From an uncultured Ruminococcus sp. (GTDB lineage: Bacteria > Bacillota > Clostridia > Oscillospirales > Acutalibacteraceae), in contig UQQD01000005.1 in the NCBI GenBank assembly GCA_900543095.1, forward strand, positions 18,465-82,464: a stretch of 64,000 nucleotides of DNA, read 5' to 3'. Numbering within the stretch: position 1 is the stretch's first letter; each line of letters begins with the position of its first letter. A model generated the notes under the pieces. It searched no databases, was not told the origin of the DNA, and worked only from the letters and a program-made list of their open reading frames with translations. The translations under genes and the position numbers were made by a program. Shown piece by piece: positions 26,642 through 35,739 of this stretch.

Positions 26642-27241
26642 TCAGTCTAAATTATTAAAATGTTTTTGAAGTTCTTCCTGTAATTTTCTCAACGATTTGC
26701 CTCTGTGGCTTACCTTGTCTTTTTCCTCGGCGGTAAGCTGAGCATAGCTTCTTTCTCCGTATAAAAATACAGGGTCATATCCGAAGCCGCCGTCACCGCT
26801 CGCCTCAAACGCTATCCTACCGTCACATCTGCCCTCAACTTCAATTTTAGAGCCGTCGGAAAGAATACAGCATATTGCGGAAGTGAAATGCGCTGTACGC
26901 TCATCTTCCGGTATATCTTTCATTTCACCCAACAGCTTTGTATATCTGTCCTTATCGGTTGCGTTTTCACCTGCATAACGTGCCGAATAAACCCCCGGTC
27001 TGCCGTTAAGCGCATCAACGCTCAGCCCCGAATCATCGGCAACAGACGGCATACCTGTCTTTTTGTAAGCGGCATTTGCCTTTAAAAAAGCATTTTCGGC
27101 AAATGTTGTGCCTGTTTCCTCTACGTCATCAAGGACAACGCCTGCTTCTTTTGCAGAAACCGCATCAATTCCGAGCGGCTTTAAAATACGTTCAAGCTCA
27201 ATAAGCTTTTTTGGATTGTTAGTTGCAATAATAAATTTCAT
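26642..27241 (-). CDS. rdgB: dITP/XTP pyrophosphatase (RdgB/HAM1)
   Basis: Hydrolyses non-canonical purine triphosphates (XTP, dITP) so they are not incorporated. The 199-residue protein starts MKFIIATNNPKKLIELE with the SxNxxK-type substrate motif and has PSVADDSGLSVDALNGRPGVYSARYAG and GGFGYDPVF. The open frame runs 23 codons further upstream into ftsY, but the ATG at 27241 lies 4 nt before... the ftsY stop with GGAG upstream and gives the family's normal N-terminus. Confidence 0.95.
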   Translation of the reverse strand: MKFIIATNNPKKLIELERILKPLGIDAVSAKEAGVVLDDVEETGTTFAENAFLKANAAYKKTGMPSVADDSGLSVDALNGRPGVYSARYAGENATDKDRYTKLLGEMKDIPEDERTAHFTSAICCILSDGSKIEVEGRCDGRIAFEASGDGGFGYDPVFLYGERSYAQLTAEEKDKVSHRGKSLRKLQEELQKHFNNLD

Positions 27242-27245
27242 ACTC

Positions 27246-28160
27246 TTACTCCGTTTTTGCAAACAATGCTTTTGTAAATTCTTCCGCATTAAACGGCTGA
27301 AGATCGTCAATCTGTTCGCCTACACCGATATATTTGACGGGGATCTGAAGCTGATCCTTTATTGCAAGAACGATACCGCCCTTTGCCGTTCCGTCAAGCT
27401 TAGTAAGAACGATTCCGGTTATACCGGTAGCTTCCTTAAACTGTTCAGCCTGATTAACCGCATTTTGACCGGTTGTGGCATCAAGAACAAGAAGCTTTTC
27501 CTTTGCCGCATTCGGCAATTCACGGTCAATAACACGGTTGATTTTTGAAAGCTCGTCCATAAGATATTTTTTATTATGAAGTCTGCCTGCCGTATCGCAA
27601 ATGACTACGTCTGCATTTCTTGCTTTTGCGGCAGAAATTGCGTCATAAATTACTGCGGCAGGGTCGCTGCCTTCGCTCTGCTTTATTATCTCGCAGCCGC
27701 TGCGCTCAGCCCAAATATCAAGCTGTTCAATAGCTGCTGCACGAAACGTGTCTGCTGCGGCAAGCATAACCTTTTTGCCCTGATCCGACAATGATTTTGC
27801 AAGCTTGCCAATAGTTGTTGTTTTTCCTACGCCGTTTACACCGATAACCAAAATTATTGACGGCTGAGTTGACAGGTCAAGCTCGCAGTCGCCGCTTAAC
27901 ATCTCGTTAACTAATTTCTCAAACAGATCATATATCTGATAAGGAACCGTTACGCCCTCTTCTTTAACTCTTTCAACAAGCTTTTCTCTGATTTTTTGCG
28001 AGGTTTCAACACCTACATCACCCATAACGAGCATTTCTTCAAATTCATCAAACAGCTCGTCGTCAATTACGGTTGCAGAACAGAGCATTGAATCAATTTG
28101 ACCGATTATTGTATTTCTTGTTTTTTTAAGACCTTCTTTGATTTTACTGAATAATCCCAT
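27246..28160 (-). CDS. ftsY: Signal recognition particle receptor FtsY
   Basis: GTPase that docks SRP-bound ribosomes at the membrane. The 304-residue protein is the short Firmicute form without an acidic A domain: a helical N domain (about 1-90) and a G domain with GVNGVGKTTTIGKLA (P-loop near 110), DTFRAAAIEQL, DTAGRLHNKKYLMDEL, TKLDGTAKGG and YIGVGEQIDDL. It follows smc by 14 nt; smc-ftsY linkage is the usual Gram-positive arrangement. Confidence 0.97.
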   Translation of the reverse strand: MGLFSKIKEGLKKTRNTIIGQIDSMLCSATVIDDELFDEFEEMLVMGDVGVETSQKIREKLVERVKEEGVTVPYQIYDLFEKLVNEMLSGDCELDLSTQPSIILVIGVNGVGKTTTIGKLAKSLSDQGKKVMLAAADTFRAAAIEQLDIWAERSGCEIIKQSEGSDPAAVIYDAISAAKARNADVVICDTAGRLHNKKYLMDELSKINRVIDRELPNAAKEKLLVLDATTGQNAVNQAEQFKEATGITGIVLTKLDGTAKGGIVLAIKDQLQIPVKYIGVGEQIDDLQPFNAEEFTKALFAKTE

Positions 28161-28174
28161 AATATCAATCCTTT

Positions 28175-31100
28175 TTATTTTGAATCTATACCTAATTTTT
28201 CCGCCACTTCTGTTGAACGAAGCTCAAGCAATTTTGAAATTCCCTCGTCCTGCATAGTAACGCCGTACAAAACATCTGCCTCTTCCATTGTACCTCGACG
28301 GTGCGTAATGAGAATAAATTGAGTTTTATCGGTAAGGCGGCGCAGGTAACCTGCAAAGCGGTAGACATTTACATCATCAAGCGCTGCCTCAATCTCATCC
28401 ATAACACAAAACGGAGCAGGACGTACCTTCATAATCGCAAAATACAACGCAATGGCGACAAGAGCTTTTTCACCGCCTGAAAGTGCGTCAAGATGAACAA
28501 CGATTTTTCCCGGCGGATGAACAAGTATATCAATTCCGCTTGTAAGAATATTTTCGGGGTCAGAAAGCGAAAGCGATGCTGTTCCGCCGCCGAAAAGCTC
28601 CTTAAACGTATAGGTAAAGTTCTTATTTATCCGATCAAAGCTCTCAACGAATACTTCTTTCATTTGTTTGGTAAGAGCTGTGATAAGTGAAGTAATCTCT
28701 TTTTTAGACTTTTCAACATCATTGACCTGAGCGCTTAAAAACTCGTATCTTTCCGATACCTCTTTATACTCCTCGATAGCCGAAACGTTTACGTTGCCGA
28801 GAGATTTTATGCTCTGTTTAAGTTCATTAAGACGTTTTTGAGCCTTTGGTGCGTCCTCAATCACTATTGCGGTTTGCTCCGCTTCACGCTTTGTCAGTTC
28901 ATATTCTTCCCAAAGCTTTGAGATTATATTATCATATTCCTTTTGAATACCGAGTTTTCGCTCTTCAAGTCGGGCAAGCTCTCTGCCCAATGTTTCACGT
29001 TCAGCGGTTTTGATTCGTTCGGTTTCCCGAATGTCAACACTACGTTTTTCAAGAAGATCTTTTTGTTCTGTAAGTGCGGAAATTCTCTCATTAATAGAGG
29101 TTTGAGTGCCTTCAAGCTGAGAAATTCCTGACCTGTATAACAAAATCTTTTTTTCTGTTTCACCGATAGCGGTTTGGATATTAAGAATCTGAGAATTAAG
29201 CTCGGCTTTCTTTTCATCATTATAGGAGCCGCTGTTCTTTGCAAAAACAATCTCGGAGTTGAGTGCGTCAATATCCTTTTGAGCAGTCACAATTTCAAGA
29301 CGAATATTCTGCAACTTAACTGAAAGTTCTTCTCTGCTTTTGGTAAGCTCTGCTCTGTTGCCTGTTACGGCATTAACACGCACCTCGGCATCGGCAATCT
29401 TTGTGTTAAGAACGGCAAGTCTTTCTTTTGCCTGAACACTGCTCTGCTTTAGCATCTCAATTTTTGAGTTACATTCGGATATTTCGGATTCGGCAGCGGA
29501 CAACATAGCCTTGGCATTTTCAAGCTCATTTTCACAGGCACGCTTTTCGGCTTCAAGACGAGCAAAATCCTGTTGCTTGTTTGACAAATCAGCCCTTGTG
29601 CCGAGAATTTCAGCTTCAATGGCAGAGTATTCACGAGAGATACTGTCACTGAGTTCTTCGGCTGATTTTGCTTTTTTAATAAGCTCTTCGGTCTGAGATT
29701 TGAGCTGTTTTATCTCTGAGGAACGGCTCAATAGTCCGGTATTTCGGTTAAGCGAACCGCCCGTAAGTGAACCGCCCGCATTAACTACCTGCCCGTCAAG
29801 CGTTACTACCTTGAATTTATAGGAATATTTTTTTGCTATTGAGGCGGCACTGTTTAGGTCGTCCGCAACAACTATTCTTCCGAGCAGCGAGCTTAAAATG
29901 CTTTGATATTTTTCTTCACAAGTACAAAGGTCCGCCGCAATTCCGACAAATCCGTAGCAGTCGTCAAGTCCGTTTTCACGAAGCTCCCGTGGCTTTATTG
30001 TATTAAGCGGCAAAAAAGTCGCTCTGCCGCCGTCGGTCGATTTAAGAAATCTTATAGCCTGCTTTGCGTCCTCGTCGCTTGTTACAACTATATTTTGCAT
30101 AGCCGCTCCGAGTGCGGTTTCAACAGCAACACTGTATTTTTGCGGAACTGAGATAACTCGTGAAACAGGTCCGCAAATGCCGTGGAGCCTGCCGTTTTTT
30201 GAAGCGTTTACCACAACCTTAACGCTTTTTGAAAAGCCTTCAAGATTACGTTCAAGATTTTCAAGGAAGGTTATTTTTCGCTGATGTTCCTTTACGTCAA
30301 GCGCAAGTCTGTCGCTTTCGGTTTTTAGCTCATTACGCTTTTTATCTTTTGACGAAAGTTTGATTTCCAAACCGTCAATAGCATTTTTATGTGAAGTTAT
30401 TTCGCTTTCGGTTGCGTCTATTTTTTGCTTATAATCGCTTAAAAGCTCTGTTAAGTCTTTTACCTGAGCTGTTCGCTCTGAATTTGATGAAGTCAGAGAA
30501 TCAATTCTCGCAGTAAGCTCAGATATACTGCTTTCGCTTGTCATATCAATTACTCTTGCGTCTGCAAGCTGAGAAGTCAATACAGAAAGCTCTGCGGTTA
30601 TCTCCTGCAAAGTATCTCCGCTTTTGCTTGAATCCATATTCACTATATTGAGCTTTTCGGAAATTTCGCTGTAATGCTTTTGTTTTTCAATTATTTCCTT
30701 ATCAAGAAGATTGATTTTTTCCTGCTTTTCGGAAATAGTTTTTTCAAGCTCGTCTGCGTTGCGATCGGTTTGAGAAATTTCGTTTTTTATTCTTTCAATA
30801 TTCCCGTTATTATGAAGAATATCATTTTCGGCAACAGAAATCAAAGAATTCTTTTCTGCTATTTCGGAATCAATTCGTGAAACATCGTTTCTGAGATTTT
30901 CAATTTGAGATGAAAGCTCACCGTTTTTGAGATATATTTCTTCGGTTTCCTTTTGAACGTTTTCAAGTGCGGTTTCGGCGTCCTGATACTGGGATTTGGC
31001 TATTGCGATTTTTTCGTCCTGCTGTTTAAGATTATCCTGAGATTTGTCAAGAGTCAACAGCCAGAGTGCAATTTCAAGCCCGCGTTTTTCTTCTGAATAA

Positions 31101-31750
31101 GCAAGAAATTTTTGCGCCTTTTCGGATTGCTTTCTGAGAGGTTCTACCCTTTCTTCAAGCTCAGTCACTATATCTCTGAGTCTCAAAAGATTTTCCTCGG
31201 TACTTTTCAGCTTGCGTTCAGCGTCGATTTTTCTGTATCTGTAACGTGAAATACCTGCGGCTTCCTCAAAAATTTCACGCCTGTCTTCGCTTTTTGAAGA
31301 AACTATGCTGTCTATCTTGCCCTGTCCTATGATAGAATATCCGTCACGTCCAAGCCCCGTGTCCATAAAAAGCTCATTGACATCTTTAAGTCTTACGGCG
31401 GCTTTATTGATAAGATATTCGCTTTCTCCGCTGCGGTAATAACGGCGTGTTACGGCAATCTCGTCGCCGTTAAAATCAAGCAGCCTGTCAGAATTGTCAA
31501 TATTAAGCGTTACTTCGGCATAGCCCTGCTTTTTGCGTTTATCGGTGCCGTTAAATACTACGTCCTCCATTTTTGAGCAACGAAGACTTTTGGGTGATTG
31601 CTCGCCCAAAACCCAGCGTATAGCGTCGCTTATATTACTTTTTCCTGAACCGTTCGGACCCACTACAGACGTTATACCCTGTTCAAACGATAGCTTGGTT
31701 TTATCGGGAAATGTCTTGAATCCCTGAATTTCCAATGATTTTAAATGCAT
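28175..31750 (-). CDS. smc: Chromosome segregation protein SMC
   Basis: Condensin ATPase that extrudes DNA loops and organises the nucleoid. At 1191 residues it has Walker A GPNGSGKSNISDAIRWVLGEQ (32-52), two coiled-coil arms (about 170-500 and 670-1000), a hinge around 510-660 with ETALGAAMQNIVV and GRATFLPL, and the C-terminal signature LSGGEKALVAIALYFA and Walker B FCVMDEIEAALDD. The partner genes scpA and scpB are not in this window. AGGGGTT precedes the ATG at 31750. Confidence 0.98.
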   Translation of the reverse strand: MHLKSLEIQGFKTFPDKTKLSFEQGITSVVGPNGSGKSNISDAIRWVLGEQSPKSLRCSKMEDVVFNGTDKRKKQGYAEVTLNIDNSDRLLDFNGDEIAVTRRYYRSGESEYLINKAAVRLKDVNELFMDTGLGRDGYSIIGQGKIDSIVSSKSEDRREIFEEAAGISRYRYRKIDAERKLKSTEENLLRLRDIVTELEERVEPLRKQSEKAQKFLAYSEEKRGLEIALWLLTLDKSQDNLKQQDEKIAIAKSQYQDAETALENVQKETEEIYLKNGELSSQIENLRNDVSRIDSEIAEKNSLISVAENDILHNNGNIERIKNEISQTDRNADELEKTISEKQEKINLLDKEIIEKQKHYSEISEKLNIVNMDSSKSGDTLQEITAELSVLTSQLADARVIDMTSESSISELTARIDSLTSSNSERTAQVKDLTELLSDYKQKIDATESEITSHKNAIDGLEIKLSSKDKKRNELKTESDRLALDVKEHQRKITFLENLERNLEGFSKSVKVVVNASKNGRLHGICGPVSRVISVPQKYSVAVETALGAAMQNIVVTSDEDAKQAIRFLKSTDGGRATFLPLNTIKPRELRENGLDDCYGFVGIAADLCTCEEKYQSILSSLLGRIVVADDLNSAASIAKKYSYKFKVVTLDGQVVNAGGSLTGGSLNRNTGLLSRSSEIKQLKSQTEELIKKAKSAEELSDSISREYSAIEAEILGTRADLSNKQQDFARLEAEKRACENELENAKAMLSAAESEISECNSKIEMLKQSSVQAKERLAVLNTKIADAEVRVNAVTGNRAELTKSREELSVKLQNIRLEIVTAQKDIDALNSEIVFAKNSGSYNDEKKAELNSQILNIQTAIGETEKKILLYRSGISQLEGTQTSINERISALTEQKDLLEKRSVDIRETERIKTAERETLGRELARLEERKLGIQKEYDNIISKLWEEYELTKREAEQTAIVIEDAPKAQKRLNELKQSIKSLGNVNVSAIEEYKEVSERYEFLSAQVNDVEKSKKEITSLITALTKQMKEVFVESFDRINKNFTYTFKELFGGGTASLSLSDPENILTSGIDILVHPPGKIVVHLDALSGGEKALVAIALYFAIMKVRPAPFCVMDEIEAALDDVNVYRFAGYLRRLTDKTQFILITHRRGTMEEADVLYGVTMQDEGISKLLELRSTEVAEKLGIDSK

Positions 31751-31760
31751 TCAATAACCC

Positions 31761-32747
31761 CTATTGTATGTATAAATCGTACTTCTTTAAATCGTTATTA
31801 AAATTGATTTTTATATTATAACCAAGGTCTTTGAGCTTTAAAAAATTTGCCTTTTTCTGCCCCAAAAACTTTGAAAGTGATTTTTCGTTAATATATACCG
31901 TCAGGTCGTTTCTGCCTGACAATTTTGCTTTTTCAATGAATTTATCATAAAAGATTTTATTCTCGCACAATTCCTTAAAAGCAGGATGGTAATTATCACC
32001 CAAACTGTTATTTACAAGGCTGTCGGAATAGTGAAGCCCCAAACGAATGATATTTATATTCTCGCTTTCAAACATCAAAATAAGCTTTGAGCATAAATCT
32101 ACCGACTGCTCAAGCGTATACGGTTTAAAATCGCCTTTTATATATAAATCCCCGAGATCGGTATTTTTCATTATTACAGTCGGATAAATGCGAACGGTAT
32201 CGGGCTTTAGTTCAATAAAACGTTTTGCCGTATATATGTCTTTTTCGGGCGTTGATTTATATAGCCCCGTCATCATTTGTAAGCCCAATGAAAATCCGTA
32301 GGATTTGATAAGCCTTGAAGAATTTACAACGTCAAGCGATAAATGACCTCTGTTATTCGCTTTGAGAACTTCATCATCCATTGATTGAGCGCCAAGCTCT
32401 ATTGAAGTGACATTATAGTCTTTAAGTAGCGACAGTATTTCATCGTCAATATAATCGGGGCGTGTTGAAATCCTTATGCCCTTAAAGTTATTAATAAAAG
32501 GCTTTGCAGCTTCAAGCAATGAAATCATATATTTTCTGTCTATTGCGGTAAAACTGCCGCCGAAAAATGCAATCTCGGTACTTTGAGTGTTTTGTTTTAA
32601 ATCGGTTACAGCTTTTTTTATGATTGCCTGCACATCTGTCGGTGAAGGCTGATACGACTGCCCCGTTATTCCCCTTTGATTGCAGAAAGAACACTGATGC
32701 GGGCAACCGTTATGGGGTATAAAAACGGATATGTTAGCGTGTTTAAT
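31761..32747 (-). CDS. Elp3/TIGR01212-like radical SAM protein with ATT start
   Basis: The first standard start (32633) would give 290 residues but lose the radical SAM cluster. Reading upstream in frame gives MKHANISVFIPHNGCPHQC with C15, C19 and C22 in CPHQCSFC, then FFGGSFTAI and SIELGAQSMDDEVL, as in Elp3-type radical SAM proteins found between rnc and smc in Clostridia. The first codon must be ATT at 32747, because a TGA lies two codons before it and no ATG/GTG/TTG lies between. GGAG is 10 nt upstream, inside rnc; the overlap with rnc is 5 nt. The reaction is unknown; relatives are oxygen-independent, SAM-cleaving enzymes. Full length is 328 aa. Confidence 0.85.
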   Translation of the reverse strand: MKHANISVFIPHNGCPHQCSFCNQRGITGQSYQPSPTDVQAIIKKAVTDLKQNTQSTEIAFFGGSFTAIDRKYMISLLEAAKPFINNFKGIRISTRPDYIDDEILSLLKDYNVTSIELGAQSMDDEVLKANNRGHLSLDVVNSSRLIKSYGFSLGLQMMTGLYKSTPEKDIYTAKRFIELKPDTVRIYPTVIMKNTDLGDLYIKGDFKPYTLEQSVDLCSKLILMFESENINIIRLGLHYSDSLVNNSLGDNYHPAFKELCENKIFYDKFIEKAKLSGRNDLTVYINEKSLSKFLGQKKANFLKLKDLGYNIKINFNNDLKKYDLYIQ

Positions 32748-33420
32748 AACCCATCAGCTCCAGAGCTTCCCGTGCGGCCTGCTGTTCGGCTTCTTTTTTA
32801 CTTCTGCCGCCGCCCTTACCGATAGCATTGCTGTTGAGATGAACCTCAACGACAAAATGCTTGTTGTGGTCGGGACCGCTTTCTTCTGTAAGCACATATT
32901 CAAGCCTTTCACCGGGATTTTTTTGCACAATTTCCTGCAAGGTGGTTTTATAATCCTTGACTCTTTTCTTTTTAGTGTTCTTGATAGCGGGAATAACAAA
33001 TCGCAAAATATGTTTTGAAGCAGGCTCAATTCCGCCGTCAATATAAATTGCGGCTATAAGTGCTTCAAATGCGTCGGAAAGTATTGACGGACGTTCTGCG
33101 CCGCCGTTATGACGTTCGCCCTTGCTCAGGATAAGATTTTCTCCCAGATTTATCTGCTTTGCAAACTCAAACAATGTTTTTTCGCACACAAGCGAAGCCC
33201 TCAGCTTTGTAAGTTCTCCTTCGGGAAGTTCGGGGCAATGCTTAAAAATATAGTCCGAAACAACTATGGAAAGCACGGCGTCTCCCAAAAACTCAAGTCG
33301 TTCATTGTATTTTATATGACTTGACTTGTGTTCGTTTGCATAGGAAGAATGGGTAATTGCTTCCTTGAGCAAATCTGCGTTTTTGAATTTATATCCGATT
33401 TTGTTTTCAAGTTCAGTCAT
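32743..33420 (-). CDS. rnc: Ribonuclease III
   Basis: Cuts double-stranded RNA in rRNA precursors and regulatory RNAs. The 225-residue protein has the catalytic signature NERLEFLGDAVLSIVVSDY (about 40-58), a second acidic patch SDAFEALIAAIYID, and a C-terminal dsRNA-binding domain (KTTLQEIVQKN through GGGRSKKEAEQQAAREAL). AAGGAG precedes the ATG at 33420. It starts one base past the plsX stop, without the acpP gene often found between the two. Confidence 0.97.
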   Translation of the reverse strand: MTELENKIGYKFKNADLLKEAITHSSYANEHKSSHIKYNERLEFLGDAVLSIVVSDYIFKHCPELPEGELTKLRASLVCEKTLFEFAKQINLGENLILSKGERHNGGAERPSILSDAFEALIAAIYIDGGIEPASKHILRFVIPAIKNTKKKRVKDYKTTLQEIVQKNPGERLEYVLTEESGPDHNKHFVVEVHLNSNAIGKGGGRSKKEAEQQAAREALELMGY

Positions 33421-33421
33421 T

Positions 33422-34420
33422 TTATTTCTCCTTGGAATTCTTTAATGACGTTGAAATTTCATCAATTGCGTTTGCGTTTACATAACTGATTATGAGCTTT
33501 ATGGCGTTCTTAATCGTGCGTGCCTTTGAGTCGCCGTGAGCCTTGAACACAGGCTTTGACGTTCCGAGTATCGGCGCACCGCCGTAGGTATTATAGTCAA
33601 ACCGAGTTTTAAATTCCTTGATGTCTTTGAGCACAAGAGCGGCGGCAACCTTGCCTTTTGCCGAATCGGTAAACATATGCTTGAGCTGCTTCATAAGAGT
33701 AAGAGCGGCGCCTTCGTATGTTTTTAAAATCAGATTTCCCGTAAAACCGTCGCATACCAGAACATCGCAGGCGCCTTTTGGTATATCACGGCCTTCGATG
33801 TTGCCGACAAAATTAAGCTTTGACTTTGAAAGTATCTTATAAGTATCCTGATACAGTTCTGTTCCCTTGTGTTCTTCGGTTCCAACATTTGCAAGACCGA
33901 TTCTCGGATTGTTTATTCCCATAACCTTTTCCATATAAACCGAGCCCATAACCGCAAACTGGTGGAGCATTTCGGGACGGCACTCAACATTTGCTCCGCC
34001 GTCCATTATCATAAACGAGCCGCTTTCGGACGGAAGCACAGGCGCAAATGCAGGGCGTTTTATGCCCTTGATACGCTTGATTCCCAGGGTTGCGCCCACG
34101 CATAAAGCTCCGCTGTTGCCGGCACTGATAAACGCCTGTCCTTTGTCTTCGCTCAAAAGCCTGATGCCTACAGCCATAGAGCTGTCCTTTTTGGCTTTCA
34201 GCACGGATTCGGCGCTGTCGTCCATGGTAATTACCTGAGTGCAGTCGGCAATTTCAATGCCGTCAAGCGATATGTCGTTCTGCTTTGCAACCTCTGTTAT
34301 TGTTTTTTCACTGCCTGTCAGAATAATCTGAATACCGAATTCGCTGACGGCTTGTGCACAGCCCTTGATAATTTCAAGCGGTGCATTATCTCCGCCAAAA
34401 GCGTCTACTATTATTTTCAT
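33422..34420 (-). CDS. plsX: Phosphate acyltransferase PlsX
   Basis: Makes acyl-phosphate from acyl-ACP for phospholipid synthesis together with PlsY. The protein begins MKIIVDAFGGDNAPLEIIKG and shows ISAGNSGALCVGATLGIKRIKGIKRPA and VCDGFTGNLILKTYEGAA, both family hallmarks. Two ATGs are possible: 34426 forms an ATGA overlap with the trmFO stop but GAGGT is then only 1-2 nt away; 34420 has it at 6 nt and gives the canonical N-terminus, so it is preferred (332 aa). Confidence 0.95.
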   Translation of the reverse strand: MKIIVDAFGGDNAPLEIIKGCAQAVSEFGIQIILTGSEKTITEVAKQNDISLDGIEIADCTQVITMDDSAESVLKAKKDSSMAVGIRLLSEDKGQAFISAGNSGALCVGATLGIKRIKGIKRPAFAPVLPSESGSFMIMDGGANVECRPEMLHQFAVMGSVYMEKVMGINNPRIGLANVGTEEHKGTELYQDTYKILSKSKLNFVGNIEGRDIPKGACDVLVCDGFTGNLILKTYEGAALTLMKQLKHMFTDSAKGKVAAALVLKDIKEFKTRFDYNTYGGAPILGTSKPVFKAHGDSKARTIKNAIKLIISYVNANAIDEISTSLKNSKEK

Positions 34421-34422
34421 AA

Positions 34423-35739
34423 TCATACCTCAATGTTGGTTTTAATATATTCGTCCAATATATCAAGCGCAAGTTTTGAATATGCCGCACCTCGTTCCTT
34501 TTTATCCCTCGGTCGGTTTTCAAGCTCAGGTAAAATTCCGAAGTTTGCACCCATAGGCTGAAATTTTTTAACGCTTCGGTCTGAAATATAGTCCGACAAA
34601 GCGCCAATCATTGTTTCTTTGGGAAACGATAACAATTTTCCGCCCTGCAACACTCTGCAAGCATTAATACCTGCAACTATTCCTGACGCGGCGCTTTCCA
34701 TATATCCCTCAACGCCTGTTATCTGACCTGCAAAGAATAAGAATTTATTTTCTTTTACAGAATAATCACTGCTTAAAACCTGTGGGGAATTAATAAAAGT
34801 ATTGCGGTGCATAACTCCGAATCTGACAAATTCCGCATTATGAAGCGCAGGGATAAGCGAAAACACACGCTTTTGTTCGGGAAATTTAAGATTAGTCTGA
34901 AAACCCACAAGATTGTACATTGTACCTGACGAATTTTCCTTGCGGAGCTGCAAAACCGCCCAAGGGCGGTGACCTGTTTTTGGGTCAACAAGTCCAACAG
35001 GCTTCATCGGACCGAATCTTAAGGTGTTTTCACCGCGCTGAGCCATAACCTCAACAGGCATACAGCCCTCGTAAACCTTAGGATTATTTACGTCAAAATC
35101 GTGAAGCGGTGCACGTTCGGCATTGACAAGAGCATTATAAAAAATTTCATACTCCGCTTTGTTCATCGGGCAGTTGATGTAATCGTCCTCGCCGCCTCTG
35201 TCGTAACGTGAAGCGCAAAACGCAAACTCCTTATCAATGCTTTCGGCTGTAACTATCGGCGCCGCTGCGTCAAAAAACGAAAGTGAGCCTCCGAAGCTCT
35301 GCTTTACCGCTTCTGCAAGTCTGTCGGAGGTAAGCGGTCCCGTTGCGATTATTGTTACGGCGTCGTTTGGGATTTCGGTGATTTCTTGATTTATCACCTT
35401 AATGTTCGGTTGATTTTTTATGCCGTCGGTAACTAACTTTGAAAACTCATCTCTGTCAACCGCAAGCGCACCGCCTGCAGGCACACGACATTTGTCGGCG
35501 CATTTCATCAGAAATGAATTTAATCTTCGCATTTCTTCTTTAAGCAGTCCCGCAGCGCTCTCAAGGCGCATTGCTTTCAGAGAATTCGAGCAGACAAGCT
35601 CACCGAACATATCGGATTTATGTGCAGGAGATTTTTTTGCAGGCTTCATCTCATAAAGATGAACTTCTATACCTCTTGCGGCTATCTGCATTGCGGCTTC
35701 ACAGCCTGCCATTCCTGCTCCTATTACGTTAATATGCAT
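34423..35739 (-). CDS. trmFO: Folate/FAD-dependent tRNA-m5U54 methyltransferase TrmFO
   Basis: Methylates U54 in the T loop of tRNA using methylene-tetrahydrofolate and FAD. The 438-residue protein starts MHINVIGAGMAGCEAAMQIA, the dinucleotide-binding motif, and has KSDMFGELVCSNSL with the conserved Cys, and near the C-terminus GQITGVEGYMESAASGIVAGINA. The frame is open 18 codons further upstream, but the ATG at 35739 shares one base with the topA stop (TAATG) and gives the standard N-terminus. Downstream of topA as in B. subtilis (topA-gid). Confidence 0.96.
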   Translation of the reverse strand: MHINVIGAGMAGCEAAMQIAARGIEVHLYEMKPAKKSPAHKSDMFGELVCSNSLKAMRLESAAGLLKEEMRRLNSFLMKCADKCRVPAGGALAVDRDEFSKLVTDGIKNQPNIKVINQEITEIPNDAVTIIATGPLTSDRLAEAVKQSFGGSLSFFDAAAPIVTAESIDKEFAFCASRYDRGGEDDYINCPMNKAEYEIFYNALVNAERAPLHDFDVNNPKVYEGCMPVEVMAQRGENTLRFGPMKPVGLVDPKTGHRPWAVLQLRKENSSGTMYNLVGFQTNLKFPEQKRVFSLIPALHNAEFVRFGVMHRNTFINSPQVLSSDYSVKENKFLFFAGQITGVEGYMESAASGIVAGINACRVLQGGKLLSFPKETMIGALSDYISDRSVKKFQPMGANFGILPELENRPRDKKERGAAYSKLALDILDEYIKTNIEV

